From positions 26,066,484-26,130,483 of the forward strand of contig NC_044916.1 in NCBI RefSeq assembly GCF_003576645.1: 64,000 nt of DNA, in the 5' to 3' direction. This document shows positions 25,879 through 36,475 of the stretch, in pieces. Below the pieces are notes generated by a model. It was given only the letters and a program-made list of their open reading frames with translations, searched no databases and was not told where the DNA came from. The position numbers were made by a program, and so were the translations under genes. How positions within the stretch are numbered: position 1 is the stretch's first letter; every line of letters starts with the position of its first letter. Source of the stretch: Ipomoea triloba (lineage: Eukaryota > Streptophyta > Magnoliopsida > Solanales > Convolvulaceae).

Positions 25879-27683
25879 TTAATTAAGGCTATAGAACAAT
25901 ATTAGGTATGTAGGAAAAAACTAGTTCTAATTTAAGTTTGAACCGGAACAATATTAAAACTGAAATTCTATTATATCAAGTTGATTTTTAATTTCACAAA
26001 ATTTTTAAACCATAAATTTTGAACTAAAATCAACTTATAACCGATCACCAATAAAGTCTATTTGTAATGTTATTATGTACATTTTTCTATGTATTTGATT
26101 ATTACAAATTTTTTTATTGATTGTGCTTATTTAAGTAACTCGTTGTGAATCAATTAATTCATTAATAAATAATAAATATAAAGAGGTTTTAATTTTTTTA
26201 GACAATGAATGAATGGCCATTTTCCATGGAGTTACTTTTAACCTAACCCGTCCTGGCCGAGAATTAGGAGATGCCTAATGCATATTTTATCAGTATATAT
26301 AAGAAGACAGAGCAATACAGTTAAACAGAACCATACCTAACTCCTAGACACCTCTGCAACATAGTTGGCATACTTAACAAATTCATTAAATATTAAATTA
26401 CACGTATAAAATACAAAGGATGTTTGGCAATTGACTAATACTCCTTTTGTCCCATTTTACCACTCCTATTTACTATTCGGTCAAACCAACTCTTTCTCTG
26501 CTTATTTTCATTAATAATTTAATTTTTTTTTATTTTTAAATTTATTTTTTTGTGTTTAATAGTACTTTTAATGTAGTTTCTAAATATATAAATTTTATAT
26601 ATTAATGTTAAAATTAATATTATAAAAAGTTGGATTAAAAATAACTTTGACTGAGGTAGTACTTGATTGTGTTATAGGACGTTTGACTATTTACTACGGA
26701 GTAAATCTTATAATTTATTGTTATTGTAATTAATATTGTATAAATATAAAGAATAATAATAAATCAATATTAAAAATATGATTTCAATTAAAAAAAATTT
26801 AATAAAAATAAGTTGTTAATAATATTCAACATAATGATTACACACACATATATGTTTTTAAGCGAAGAGTCACTGGAGGGACCATAACAAAAAATACATT
26901 TTAATATATTTAAAAGTATATTTGTATACTGAATGATGCACATTATACAAAATAATGTGTACTGAATGTACATTATTTGTGTACTGAATGATGATTTGAT
27001 AGATGATGTGCGGACGGAAGGAAAACAGTACTTGTTATAAGTCTGTCTTTCAAAGCTACACTAGATTTATAAGCCCCAAATTAAACTATAATTTTTTTGT
27101 ACCCAAACAACAAATTAAAGATGAGAGAGACAAGATTTATCAAAGCTTCACATTCACATCATGAACTTGGGGAATTTATTCAATCAAATCAAACGAATTG
27201 AAGTACACATACATGTCGGCAAATGGAGTTAGGCAACATCCATGCAGCAGCCAAATTAGGAAGTTGCCAACTTTGAACAAGAATGTTAGGTAGACAAACT
27301 TTGTTGAACAAAATATTTATTGTTTGGTCCTTACATTTTAGGCTAATTACAAAATGACCCCAAATCTACAACTATAAATAGGGAGGTCATTTTGTCATTC
27401 TAGTCATCCCAAATCATTCTATTCTTCCCTCATATACTAGAGATATTAGAGAGTTTGTTGAGTGTATTTCTCCTTCCTAGCAAGAGAGAATTATCCTTGT
27501 TTTCTCCTTGTTAGTTAGAGAGTGGTTGTAACTCCTATTTTCTCATAGTGAAATTCTTCTACCCTTGCCCGTGGTTTTTACCCTAATTTGTTTAGGGGTT
27601 TTCCACGTAAAATCTGTGTCTCATTTATTTTTCTTTCTCAAATTATTGTTGCAATCTGATCTATCCCACTTCCGCGGGCGCAA
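25879..27683. repeat. 1805-bp direct duplication, copy 1 (probable assembly duplicate)
   Basis: Every segment compared between this copy and 27685-29489 matches at a constant offset of 1806 bases with no indel seen. The copy includes 1335 bases of flanking DNA plus the first 470 of the 472 LTR bases (27214-27683), then stops at the ambiguous base. See the matching finding. Confidence 0.9.
27214..27683 (+). mobile_element. extra copy of the Copia 5' LTR, missing its last two bases
   Basis: Matches 29020-29489 base for base where compared, and is preceded by the same ATACA. It breaks off at the N, two bases short of the LTR end, with no internal element after it. It is therefore best read as an assembly duplicate, not as a solo LTR. 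Confidence 0.8.
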
Positions 27684-27684
27684 N
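27684..27684. other. single ambiguous base (contig join)
   Basis: The only N in the window, lying exactly between the two copies of the 1805-bp direct duplication. Confidence 0.95.
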
Positions 27685-29489
27685 TTAATTAAGGCTATAG
27701 AACAATATTAGGTATGTAGGAAAAAACTAGTTCTAATTTAAGTTTGAACCGGAACAATATTAAAACTGAAATTCTATTATATCAAGTTGATTTTTAATTT
27801 CACAAAATTTTTAAACCATAAATTTTGAACTAAAATCAACTTATAACCGATCACCAATAAAGTCTATTTGTAATGTTATTATGTACATTTTTCTATGTAT
27901 TTGATTATTACAAATTTTTTTATTGATTGTGCTTATTTAAGTAACTCGTTGTGAATCAATTAATTCATTAATAAATAATAAATATAAAGAGGTTTTAATT
28001 TTTTTAGACAATGAATGAATGGCCATTTTCCATGGAGTTACTTTTAACCTAACCCGTCCTGGCCGAGAATTAGGAGATGCCTAATGCATATTTTATCAGT
28101 ATATATAAGAAGACAGAGCAATACAGTTAAACAGAACCATACCTAACTCCTAGACACCTCTGCAACATAGTTGGCATACTTAACAAATTCATTAAATATT
28201 AAATTACACGTATAAAATACAAAGGATGTTTGGCAATTGACTAATACTCCTTTTGTCCCATTTTACCACTCCTATTTACTATTCGGTCAAACCAACTCTT
28301 TCTCTGCTTATTTTCATTAATAATTTAATTTTTTTTTATTTTTAAATTTATTTTTTTGTGTTTAATAGTACTTTTAATGTAGTTTCTAAATATATAAATT
28401 TTATATATTAATGTTAAAATTAATATTATAAAAAGTTGGATTAAAAATAACTTTGACTGAGGTAGTACTTGATTGTGTTATAGGACGTTTGACTATTTAC
28501 TACGGAGTAAATCTTATAATTTATTGTTATTGTAATTAATATTGTATAAATATAAAGAATAATAATAAATCAATATTAAAAATATGATTTCAATTAAAAA
28601 AAATTTAATAAAAATAAGTTGTTAATAATATTCAACATAATGATTACACACACATATATGTTTTTAAGCGAAGAGTCACTGGAGGGACCATAACAAAAAA
28701 TACATTTTAATATATTTAAAAGTATATTTGTATACTGAATGATGCACATTATACAAAATAATGTGTACTGAATGTACATTATTTGTGTACTGAATGATGA
28801 TTTGATAGATGATGTGCGGACGGAAGGAAAACAGTACTTGTTATAAGTCTGTCTTTCAAAGCTACACTAGATTTATAAGCCCCAAATTAAACTATAATTT
28901 TTTTGTACCCAAACAACAAATTAAAGATGAGAGAGACAAGATTTATCAAAGCTTCACATTCACATCATGAACTTGGGGAATTTATTCAATCAAATCAAAC
29001 GAATTGAAGTACACATACATGTCGGCAAATGGAGTTAGGCAACATCCATGCAGCAGCCAAATTAGGAAGTTGCCAACTTTGAACAAGAATGTTAGGTAGA
29101 CAAACTTTGTTGAACAAAATATTTATTGTTTGGTCCTTACATTTTAGGCTAATTACAAAATGACCCCAAATCTACAACTATAAATAGGGAGGTCATTTTG
29201 TCATTCTAGTCATCCCAAATCATTCTATTCTTCCCTCATATACTAGAGATATTAGAGAGTTTGTTGAGTGTATTTCTCCTTCCTAGCAAGAGAGAATTAT
29301 CCTTGTTTTCTCCTTGTTAGTTAGAGAGTGGTTGTAACTCCTATTTTCTCATAGTGAAATTCTTCTACCCTTGCCCGTGGTTTTTACCCTAATTTGTTTA
29401 GGGGTTTTCCACGTAAAATCTGTGTCTCATTTATTTTTCTTTCTCAAATTATTGTTGCAATCTGATCTATCCCACTTCCGCGGGCGCAA
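27685..29489. repeat. 1805-bp direct duplication, copy 2
   Basis: The second copy of 25879-27683. It continues without a break into the complete Copia element and is the copy with the true 5' flank of that element, as the 5-bp target duplication shows. Confidence 0.9.
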
Positions 29490-29491
29490 CA
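29020..29491 (+). repeat. Copia 5' LTR (472 bp)
   Basis: Begins TGTCGGCAAATGG and ends GGGCGCAACA. It contains a TATAAATA box at 29179-29186, a likely promoter for the genomic RNA. It has one T more than the 3' LTR in the GGTCATTTTGTC string. Confidence 0.95.
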
Positions 29492-29493
29492 AT

Positions 29494-29506
29494 TGGTATC
29501 AGAGCC
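29494..29506 (+). promoter_or_regulatory. primer-binding site, initiator Met-tRNA type
   Basis: TGGTATCAGAGCC, two bases after the 5' LTR, complementary to the 3' end of plant initiator methionine tRNA as is usual for Copia elements. Confidence 0.93.
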
Positions 29507-29543
29507 TTCAGATATATTGTTCAGAATTTGTTTCAAGAACAAT

Positions 29544-32500
29544 ATGGCAGCGAAATTTGAGATTGAAAAATTCAATGGGAAAAATTTCTCATTGTGGAAA
29601 TTGAAGGTGAAGGCTATCCTGAGGAAAGACAACTGTCTAGCGGCTATCAGTGAAAGGCCGGTGGATTTTACTGATGACAAAAAATGGAGCGAGATGAACG
29701 AGGATGCTATGGCGGATCTATATCTATCAATAGCAGATGGAGTATTGTCAAGCATCGAGGAGAAGAAGACGGCCAAGGAGATTTGGGATCACCTCAACCG
29801 GTTGTACGAGGCCAAGTCACTGCACAACAAAATTTTCCTTAAGAGGAAATTATATACTCTTCGTATGTCAGAATCTACTTCAGTGACGGAACACTTAAAT
29901 ACGCTGAATACTCTATTTTCCCAGCTTACATCTCTAAGCTGTAAAATAGAGCCACAGGAGCGTGCGGAATTTCTACTTCAGAGTCTACCTGATTCGTATG
30001 ATCAGCTCATCATCAACTTAACAAACAACATCCTTACAGACTATCTAGTCTTCGATGATGTTGCAGCTGCGGTTCTTGAAGAAGAAAGTCGGCGCAAGAA
30101 CAAGGAGGACAGACAAGTCAATCTGCAACAGGCAGAGGCGTTAATGGTGATGAGAGGAAGGTCAACAGAACGTGGCCAAAGCAGTGGTCGTGGTAGATCA
30201 AAATCAAGTAAGAAGAATTTAAAGTGTTACAACTGTGGAAAGAAGGGTCACCTGAAGAAAGATTGTTGGAATTTACCTCAGAATTCCAATCCTCAAGGAA
30301 ATGTTGCAAGTACCTCAGATGATGGAAGTGCTCTTTGTTGCAAAGCACCAATAGCCAGGGAAGGCAGAAAAAGGTTCGCGGATATATGGCTCATAGACTC
30401 GGGAGCCACATATCACATGACCTCAAGGAGAGAATGGTTCTATCATTATGAACCAATCTCAGGAGGATCTGTGTACAGCTGCGACGATCATGCCTTGGAG
30501 ATTATCGGCATTGGAACCATCAAGCTGAAGATGTACGATGGAACAGTCCAAACTGTTCAGGATGTGCGGCACGTGAAGGGCCTGAAGAAAAATCTATTAT
30601 CCTATGGAATATTGGATAATAGTGCAACCAAGATTGAAACACAGAAAGGAGTCATGAAGATTTTCCAAGGAGCGCTTGTGGTGATGAAAGGGGAGAAGAT
30701 AGCTGCAAATCTATACATGCTGAAGGGAGAGACTTTGCAAGAAGCAGAGGCATCGGTTGCCGCATGTAGTCCAGACTCTACGCTGCTATGGCATCAGAAA
30801 CTTGGGCACATGTCAGAACAAGGAATGAAGATTCTTGTGGAGCAAAAGCTACTTCCGGGGTTAACAAAGGTATCACTTCCTTTGTGTGAGCATTGTATAA
30901 CAAGTAAGCAGCATCGTCTTAAATTCAGCACATCAAATTCTAGAGGCAAGGTTGTTCTAGAATTGGTTCACTCTGATGTGTGGCAAGCACCGGTTCCATC
31001 CCTAGGAGGGGCAAAGTATTTTGTCTCATTCATCGACGATTACTCTAGGAGATGCTGGGTGTACCCTATCAAGAGAAAGTCAGATGTGTTTGCGACTTTC
31101 AAAGCCTTCAAAGCACGGGTGGAACTTGATTCCGGGAAGAAGATCAAGTGTTTCAGGACAGATAATGGAGGGGAATATACAAGTGAGGAATTTGATGACT
31201 TCTGCAAGAAGGAAGGCATCAAAAGGCAGTTCACGGTGGCATACACTCCTCAACAAAATGGAGTGGCAGAGCGGATGAACAGAACCTTGCTGGAAAGGAC
31301 AAGAGCAATGTTGAGGGCTGCGGGCTTAGAAAAATCATTCTGGGCAGAAGCAGTCAATACCGCCTGTTATTTGGTGAATCGAGCTCCATCAACTGCAATC
31401 GAGCTGAAGACACCAATGGAGATGTGGACTGGTAAGCCTGTTGATTATTCAAACCTCCATATATTTGGAAGCATTGTGTATGCAATGTACAATGCCCAGG
31501 AAATTACAAAGTTGGATCCGAAGTCCAGGAAATGTAGATTCTTGGGGTATGCTGATGGAGTAAAGGGGTATCGCTTGTGGGATCCCACTGCCCACAAAGT
31601 TGTCATCAGCAGGGATGTTATCTTTGTAGAGGACAAGCTACAAAGAGGAGAAGTTGATGATAGCACGGAAAAGGAAAAGCCAGAAACTACTCAGATACAG
31701 GTAGAGGAGGAATTTGAACAAGATTCTTCTGAAGCAGAACCGGCGCACGAGGAACCAGAACCAGAACGCTCTAGAGCTCCAACAACTCGTCAATCAGACC
31801 GTGAAAGAAGACGTCCCACTTGGCACTCAGATTATGTTATGGAAGGGAATGTTGCATACTGCCTTCTAACAGAGGATGGTGAGCCATCAACCTTTCAGGA
31901 GGCGATAAACAGCTCAGATGTTTCTCAATGGACGGCAGCAATGCAGGAAGAAATAGAAGCTCTCCATAAAAATAATACATGGGAACTTGTGCCACTACCA
32001 CAAGGAAGGAAGCCAATTGGTAACAAATGGGTCTTCAAAATCAAAAGGAATGGTGACGATCAAGTGGAGCGGTATCGTGCAAGACTGGTGGTGAAGGGAT
32101 ATGCTCAGAAAGAAGGTATTGATTTCAATGAAATATTTTCACCTGTGGTTCGACTAACAACAGTTCGTGTAGTTTTGGCGATGTGTGCTACATTCAACTT
32201 ACATCTAGAGCAGCTAGATGTGAAAACGGCTTTTCTTCATGGAGATCTTGAAGAAGAGATATATATGCTCCAGCCTGAAGGATTTGAAGACAAAGAGAAT
32301 CAGAACTTGGTTTGCAGGTTGAACAAATCTCTGTACGGTTTAAAGCAGGCGCCAAGGTGTTGGTATAAGAGATTTGATTCCTTCATCATGTGCCTTGGAT
32401 ACAACAGACTGAATGCAGACCCTTGTGCATATTTCAAGAGGTTTGGAAAAGATAACTTTGTTATATTGCTGTTGTATGTAGATGACATGTTGGTCGCAGG

Positions 32501-33440
32501 CCCCAACAAAGATCAGATTGATGAATTGAAGGCACAACTGGCTAGGGAATTCGAAATGAAGGACTTGGGACCAGCAAACAAGATTCTAGGGATGCAAATT
32601 CACCGAGACAGAGGTAATAGGAAGATTTGGCTTTCTCAAAAGAATTATTTAAAGAAAATCTTGTCACGTTTCAGCATGCAAGATTGTAAGCCAATTTCTA
32701 CCCCTCTTCCTATTAATCTCAAAGTATCCTCAAGTATGAGTCCTAGCAATGAAGAAGGGAGGATGGAGATGTCTCGAGTACCGTATGCATCAGCGGTGGG
32801 GAGTCTAATGTTCGCTATGATATGTACAAGACCAGACATTGCGCAAGCAGTGGGAGTAGTTAGTCGGTACATGGCGAATCCAGGCAGAGAGCATTGGAAC
32901 TGTGTGAAGAGGATCCTAAGATACATCAAGGGGACCTCAGATGTTGCATTATGTTATGGAGGATCAGACTTTATTATCAACGGGTATGTGGATTCTGACT
33001 ATGCAGGGGATTTGGATAAAAGTAAATCTACGACAGGATATGTGTTCAAAGTTGCTGGTGGAGCTGTAAGCTGGGTTTCAAAACTGCAAGCAGTTGTGGC
33101 TACGTCAACAACAGAAGCAGAATACGTAGCAGCTACACAAGCCAGTAAAGAAGCAATTTGGTTGAAAATGCTATTGGAGGAGCTCGGGCACAAACAAGAG
33201 TTTGTCTCTTTGTTTTGTGACAGTCAGAGTGCCTTGCATCTAGCAAGGAATCCTGCATTTCATTCAAGGACGAAACACATACGAGTGCAGTACCATTTCA
33301 TCCGAGAGAAGGTGGAAGAAGGGACAGTAGATTTGCAGAAAATCCATACCACGGACAACGTAGCAGATTTCCTAACAAAGGTAATCAATGTTGATAAGTT
33401 TACTTGGTGTCGATCTTCCTGTGGCCTGATAGAGATGTAA
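29544..33440 (+). CDS. Copia gag-pol polyprotein
   Basis: The first ATG after the leader (AACAATATGGCA) opens 1298 codons without interruption. Domains in order: Gag (about 1-200), CCHC zinc knuckle at 228-241 (CYNCGKKGHLKKDC), aspartic protease with DSG at 285-287, integrase HHCC zinc domain about 417-451, integrase DDE core with Asp 478, Asp 540 and Glu 576, reverse transcriptase with YVDD at 978-981, and RNase H near the C-terminus with DSDYAGD and TEAEY motifs. All catalytic motifs are present, so the product looks functional. It makes the particle, matures itself and copies and integrates the element. A longer frame starting upstream at a TTG in the primer site is not a real start. Confidence 0.95.
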   Translation: MAAKFEIEKFNGKNFSLWKLKVKAILRKDNCLAAISERPVDFTDDKKWSEMNEDAMADLYLSIADGVLSSIEEKKTAKEIWDHLNRLYEAKSLHNKIFLKRKLYTLRMSESTSVTEHLNTLNTLFSQLTSLSCKIEPQERAEFLLQSLPDSYDQLIINLTNNILTDYLVFDDVAAAVLEEESRRKNKEDRQVNLQQAEALMVMRGRSTERGQSSGRGRSKSSKKNLKCYNCGKKGHLKKDCWNLPQNSNPQGNVASTSDDGSALCCKAPIAREGRKRFADIWLIDSGATYHMTSRREWFYHYEPISGGSVYSCDDHALEIIGIGTIKLKMYDGTVQTVQDVRHVKGLKKNLLSYGILDNSATKIETQKGVMKIFQGALVVMKGEKIAANLYMLKGETLQEAEASVAACSPDSTLLWHQKLGHMSEQGMKILVEQKLLPGLTKVSLPLCEHCITSKQHRLKFSTSNSRGKVVLELVHSDVWQAPVPSLGGAKYFVSFIDDYSRRCWVYPIKRKSDVFATFKAFKARVELDSGKKIKCFRTDNGGEYTSEEFDDFCKKEGIKRQFTVAYTPQQNGVAERMNRTLLERTRAMLRAAGLEKSFWAEAVNTACYLVNRAPSTAIELKTPMEMWTGKPVDYSNLHIFGSIVYAMYNAQEITKLDPKSRKCRFLGYADGVKGYRLWDPTAHKVVISRDVIFVEDKLQRGEVDDSTEKEKPETTQIQVEEEFEQDSSEAEPAHEEPEPERSRAPTTRQSDRERRRPTWHSDYVMEGNVAYCLLTEDGEPSTFQEAINSSDVSQWTAAMQEEIEALHKNNTWELVPLPQGRKPIGNKWVFKIKRNGDDQVERYRARLVVKGYAQKEGIDFNEIFSPVVRLTTVRVVLAMCATFNLHLEQLDVKTAFLHGDLEEEIYMLQPEGFEDKENQNLVCRLNKSLYGLKQAPRCWYKRFDSFIMCLGYNRLNADPCAYFKRFGKDNFVILLLYVDDMLVAGPNKDQIDELKAQLAREFEMKDLGPANKILGMQIHRDRGNRKIWLSQKNYLKKILSRFSMQDCKPISTPLPINLKVSSSMSPSNEEGRMEMSRVPYASAVGSLMFAMICTRPDIAQAVGVVSRYMANPGREHWNCVKRILRYIKGTSDVALCYGGSDFIINGYVDSDYAGDLDKSKSTTGYVFKVAGGAVSWVSKLQAVVATSTTEAEYVAATQASKEAIWLKMLLEELGHKQEFVSLFCDSQSALHLARNPAFHSRTKHIRVQYHFIREKVEEGTVDLQKIHTTDNVADFLTKVINVDKFTWCRSSCGLIEM

Positions 33441-33504
33441 GCGACATGGAAAGTGCAAGGTAGAAAGAATGGTGTGAAGATATGATTGTTACAATCTAAT
33501 CTTC

Positions 33505-33515
33505 AAGTGGGAGAT
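33505..33515 (+). promoter_or_regulatory. polypurine tract
   Basis: AAGTGGGAGAT directly before the 3' LTR, the plus-strand primer site for reverse transcription. Confidence 0.85.
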
Positions 33516-33986
33516 TGTCGGCAAATGGAGTTAGGCAACATCCATGCAGCAGCCAAATTAGGAAGTTGCCAACTTTGAACAAGAATGTTAGGTAGACAAA
33601 CTTTGTTGAACAAAATATTTATTGTTTGGTCCTTACATTTTAGGCTAATTACAAAATGACCCCAAATCTACAACTATAAATAGGGAGGTCATTTGTCATT
33701 CTAGTCATCCCAAATCATTCTATTCTTCCCTCATATACTAGAGATATTAGAGAGTTTGTTGAGTGTATTTCTCCTTCCTAGCAAGAGAGAATTATCCTTG
33801 TTTTCTCCTTGTTAGTTAGAGAGTGGTTGTAACTCCTATTTTCTCATAGTGAAATTCTTCTACCCTTGCCCGTGGTTTTTACCCTAATTTGTTTAGGGGT
33901 TTTCCACGTAAAATCTGTGTCTCATTTATTTTTCTTTCTCAAATTATTGTTGCAATCTGATCTATCCCACTTCCGCGGGCGCAACA
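33516..33986 (+). repeat. Copia 3' LTR (471 bp)
   Basis: Same sequence as the 5' LTR except for one missing T in the GGTCATTTGTC string. Followed by the ATACA target duplication. Confidence 0.95.
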
Positions 33987-34107
33987 ATACATAGAAGAAG
34001 AGAAGTGGTAGTCAATGATGTTGACACTAAAAGGCAAGGGCAACTAATAAGGGTTGTTACGTTGTTGTTGTTGTTGTTTGTTACGTAGTTGATGACGAGA
34101 AAGAAAA

Positions 34108-34608
34108 TTACATGTTTTGATTAGGGAAGAAATCGATCTCCTTCAAGACTTGGGGGCACCGCTCATCCGCTTTGCGTTTCATGAAGAACAGCGGGTTAGC
34201 ATAGCGAACGGAGCCGTCCATTCCAACGTTATCCGTGCAAACCACCCGGGCCTTCTCCAGCCCCGCCACGGTCTCCTTGCAATCCTCCTTGGGGCTCTTC
34301 ACCACCGTCACCTCGCACATGTCGTTCTCGTGGTCTCCATCCACGCTCAAACTATACTTCCCGTCGGGCCCCGTCTCGCCTTGCACGCTATACGTCAAAG
34401 TCTCATTGTCTATGTTTTTGCAGTCCAAGCGCACCACCACGCCCGCCATGTACTCGCTGATTCTGGTCTGGAACTGGACGCGGCAGGTGTCGCAGTAGAC
34501 CTGGCCGCGGACGCTAAATTTCTCGGCGGGGGCGCAGTGGACGAAGGTGGTGGCAAGGGCCAGAGTGCAGAGAGCGGAGATGAGTGCAACAACAGCGGCC
34601 CTTGCCAT
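34108..34608 (-). CDS. Ole e 1-like secreted cysteine-rich protein (pollen allergen/extensin family)
   Basis: A single exon of 166 aa. Residues 1-25 form a signal peptide (Ala/Leu-rich, ending FVHCA). The family signature GQVYCDTCR sits at 35-43. Cysteines 39, 42, 63, 98, 110 and 151 keep the spacing of the six disulfide cysteines of olive Ole e 1; Cys 124 is extra. An N-glycosylation site NET starts at Asn 68. Family members are extracellular glycoproteins of pollen and other tissues (LAT52-like), linked to pollen tube growth or cell-wall properties; the molecular role is not settled. The start was placed at the ATG in good context downstream of a TATA box; an in-frame upstream extension would lie in the promoter. 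The Copia insertion ends only about 117 bases past the stop. Confidence 0.92.
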   Translation of the reverse strand: MARAAVVALISALCTLALATTFVHCAPAEKFSVRGQVYCDTCRVQFQTRISEYMAGVVVRLDCKNIDNETLTYSVQGETGPDGKYSLSVDGDHENDMCEVTVVKSPKEDCKETVAGLEKARVVCTDNVGMDGSVRYANPLFFMKRKADERCPQVLKEIDFFPNQNM

Positions 34609-34710
34609 TTTTGTTTTCTTGGTTTGCTTTGGTTTGGTTTTATTGATTGGTAGGTGTACTTCTCTTCTCTTGATGTGTTCCACGGTTTGGTAATGGGAGA
34701 TTTGTGGGCG

Positions 34711-34717
34711 TTTTATA
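34711..34717 (-). promoter_or_regulatory. TATA box of the Ole e 1-like gene
   Basis: TATAAAA on the minus strand, about 105 bases before the ATG, giving a predicted transcription start near 34680 and a leader of about 70 bases. Confidence 0.7.
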
Positions 34718-34902
34718 GTATTAGAGAGCCCTGAAGCTGATGGTTGTGAGTGCATTTTGGTTGGGTTGTTATTTTACATATGTTTTCAGGAAAAGTTGTG
34801 TTCAAGGTAATAAAAATTCCCATTTTATTAGGGAATGGATTAAGGAAAAACTGTTTAATGACAAATAATATTTCATAATTTGGTTAATTTTAAAATGAGT
34901 AA

Positions 34903-35070
34903 CACTTGTGTCAGACCGTGTCACGGGCTTCAATCCATATAGACAGGTCGGATATTTGATTAATAGGTCAAGTTTTTTTTTTAATTACTGAGTCAGATAT
35001 TTGATCTCATTAATCAAAGATTCAACCCATCTCACATATTGAGACCTGTAACATGGTTTCACATAAGTTT
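34903..35070. mobile_element. MITE-like repeat, GTGAGACC-type ends
   Basis: The left end ACACTTGTGTCAGACCGTG and the right end (reverse complement ACTTATGTGAAACCATG) form diverged inverted repeats around about 120 bases with repeated GGATATTTGATTAAT-like words. Same family as 53829-53986. Confidence 0.6.
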
Positions 35071-35112
35071 TTGCCTTTTAGAAAATGAGTAGACCATGAT
35101 ACACACATCAAC

Positions 35113-35290
35113 ATTGAAGATGCATGGTATCTGTAGAGTTGTCGAAATGAGCCGGCAGGGCAGCCCCCCACCCCACCAAAGCCCACCATATGGTAGGGGC
35201 GGACTTTTTATGAGACTAAGGGAGGTCAACCCAACTCACCCCACAATAGGCTTACGAGCCTTGGCGGGCCTGCCAAATTTGAAAATTTTT
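35113..35290. repeat. GC-rich dispersed repeat (hAT-like MITE candidate)
   Basis: GCCGGCAGGGCAG, CCCACCCCACC and GGCGGGCCTGCC words within AT-rich DNA. A related sequence (GCAGGCTAGCCTGCC, GGCCCGCGGGTCGCGGG) lies at 61856-62165. No coding capacity. Confidence 0.4.
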
Positions 35291-35629
35291 AAATTTAAAT
35301 AAAAATTAATAAGTGTATACTAAAATAGTTTGACTAATTTAAACATCTATTAATACATTTATAATTTTTTAAACACAATAATAACTAATAAAGTAATAAA
35401 GCTTAATAAATAATCAAATATATAATGTATAAACGATTTGTTTTACTACGTGCACTGCATTGTGATTTATATGTATGGAAGATTTGCTTTAATGGTATAT
35501 AGAATAATAGTTTGAGCCTAGACCGGATCAATGTTACGTGTATTGAATAATAGTTCATGATGAGTACAAAGGGTATATAGACACAGTAGTAGTAGCCTAC
35601 TAGAACACAACTCTAATACAATCCTAACA
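35291..35629 (-). other. AT-rich DNA and probable start of an old Copia LTR
   Basis: On the minus strand, CTTGAGGGGAG (35630-35640, a polypurine tract) is followed at 35629 by TGTTAGGATTG, a typical LTR start. The other end of this LTR could not be found, so only its beginning is supported. Confidence 0.45.
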
Positions 35630-36475
35630 CTCCCCTCAAGCTCATGAGTAGCCGGAACAACATTGAGCTTGCCACGAAGAAAAGAGAACCGAACACTTGA
35701 GAGAGGTTTAGTGAAGATGTCCGCGAGCTAATCCTTTGTTGAGATAAAATTAACTTGTACTTCCTTCTTGGAGACTTTATCACGAAAAAAGTGATAATCA
35801 ATTTCAACGTGCTTCGTCCTAGCATGAAAAATAAGATTCGCACAAAGATAGGTAGCTCCCAGGTTATCACACCACAGCGTCGCGTAGTAGATGGAGGCAG
35901 ACCAAGCTCCTTCAGAAGAGAGACGAGCCACATTACCTCTGCAAAGACATCCACCAGAGCCTTGTATTCAGCCTCAATCGAAGATCGAGTCATAGTTCAC
36001 TGTTTGTGACAAACCCAAGAGACAAGGTTGGCACCAAGAAACACCACAAAGCCACTCGTAGACTTACGAATTACGATCACCCTGATCACCAGCCCAATCC
36101 GAGTCAGAAAACGCATGGAGCTTAGAGGAGTGTGACTTGCTGACCCGAAGGACCCGCTTGAGAAGACCCCAATGCGCAGTCGTAGGAGGATGCATATGCT
36201 GGCACAATCGATTAACCGCAAATGCAAGATTAGATCGGGTCACCGTGAGATACTACAAGGCACCGGCCAGACTACGGTACTGCGTCGAATCATCATATGG
36301 CACGGAAGACACAACATCTACCTGAACCAAAGATACAGGAGTAACCAAAGGCTTACAGTCAACCATACCTGCTCGCTTGAGAATGTCGTTCATGTAACGC
36401 TACTGAGAAAGAAGCAAACCATCACCATGACGAACTGTTTCAATGCCCAAAAAGAACGAGGGACTGCCCATCCAT
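35630..36475 (-). pseudogene. decayed Copia polyprotein fragment (end of RT plus RNase H)
   Basis: The minus-strand translation runs from the late reverse transcriptase region (FFLGIETVRHGDG, YMNDILKRAG) through RNase H ([31 protein letters not shown]) to the [14 protein letters not shown] end. It is broken by TAG at 36400-36402, TGA at 35997-35999, a frameshift near 35870-35890 and another stop near 35728. It belongs to a different Copia lineage from the intact element at 29020-33986 and is far older. The 5' part and 5' LTR are missing. Confidence 0.85.

Larger units (their letters stand above)
29020..33986 (+). mobile_element. complete, recently inserted Ty1/Copia retrotransposon
   Basis: 4967 bases, flanked by the target duplication ATACA (29015-29019 and 33987-33991). 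The LTRs start TGTCGG and end CAACA. Order: 5' LTR, primer-binding site, one gag-pol frame with integrase before reverse transcriptase (Copia order), polypurine tract, 3' LTR. By eye the LTRs differ by a single T in a homopolymer. The reading frame has no stop or frameshift, so the insertion is young and potentially autonomous. The gag-pol resembles Tork/Tnt1-like Copia lineages; comparison with the sweetpotato element Rtsp-1 would be worthwhile, but I cannot assert identity. Confidence 0.95.

Noticed and set aside
27214..27683. Solo LTR of the Copia family
   Set aside because: It lacks its last two bases, has no 3' target duplication and ends at an N; the duplication of its flank makes an assembly artefact more likely.
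26788..28779. Two identical 61-codon frames as a duplicated small gene
   Set aside because: They belong to the artefactual 1805-bp duplication and resemble no protein.
29493..29543. 17-codon extension of gag-pol
   Set aside because: It starts with TTG inside the primer-binding site; the first ATG is at 29544.
34117..34653. 178-codon plus-strand frame opposite the Ole e 1-like gene
   Set aside because: It is the antisense shadow of a well-supported gene with conserved cysteines, and has no family resemblance itself.
34609..34755. 49-residue in-frame extension of the Ole e 1-like protein
   Set aside because: It would span the TATA box and predicted transcription start, and it would hide the signal peptide.
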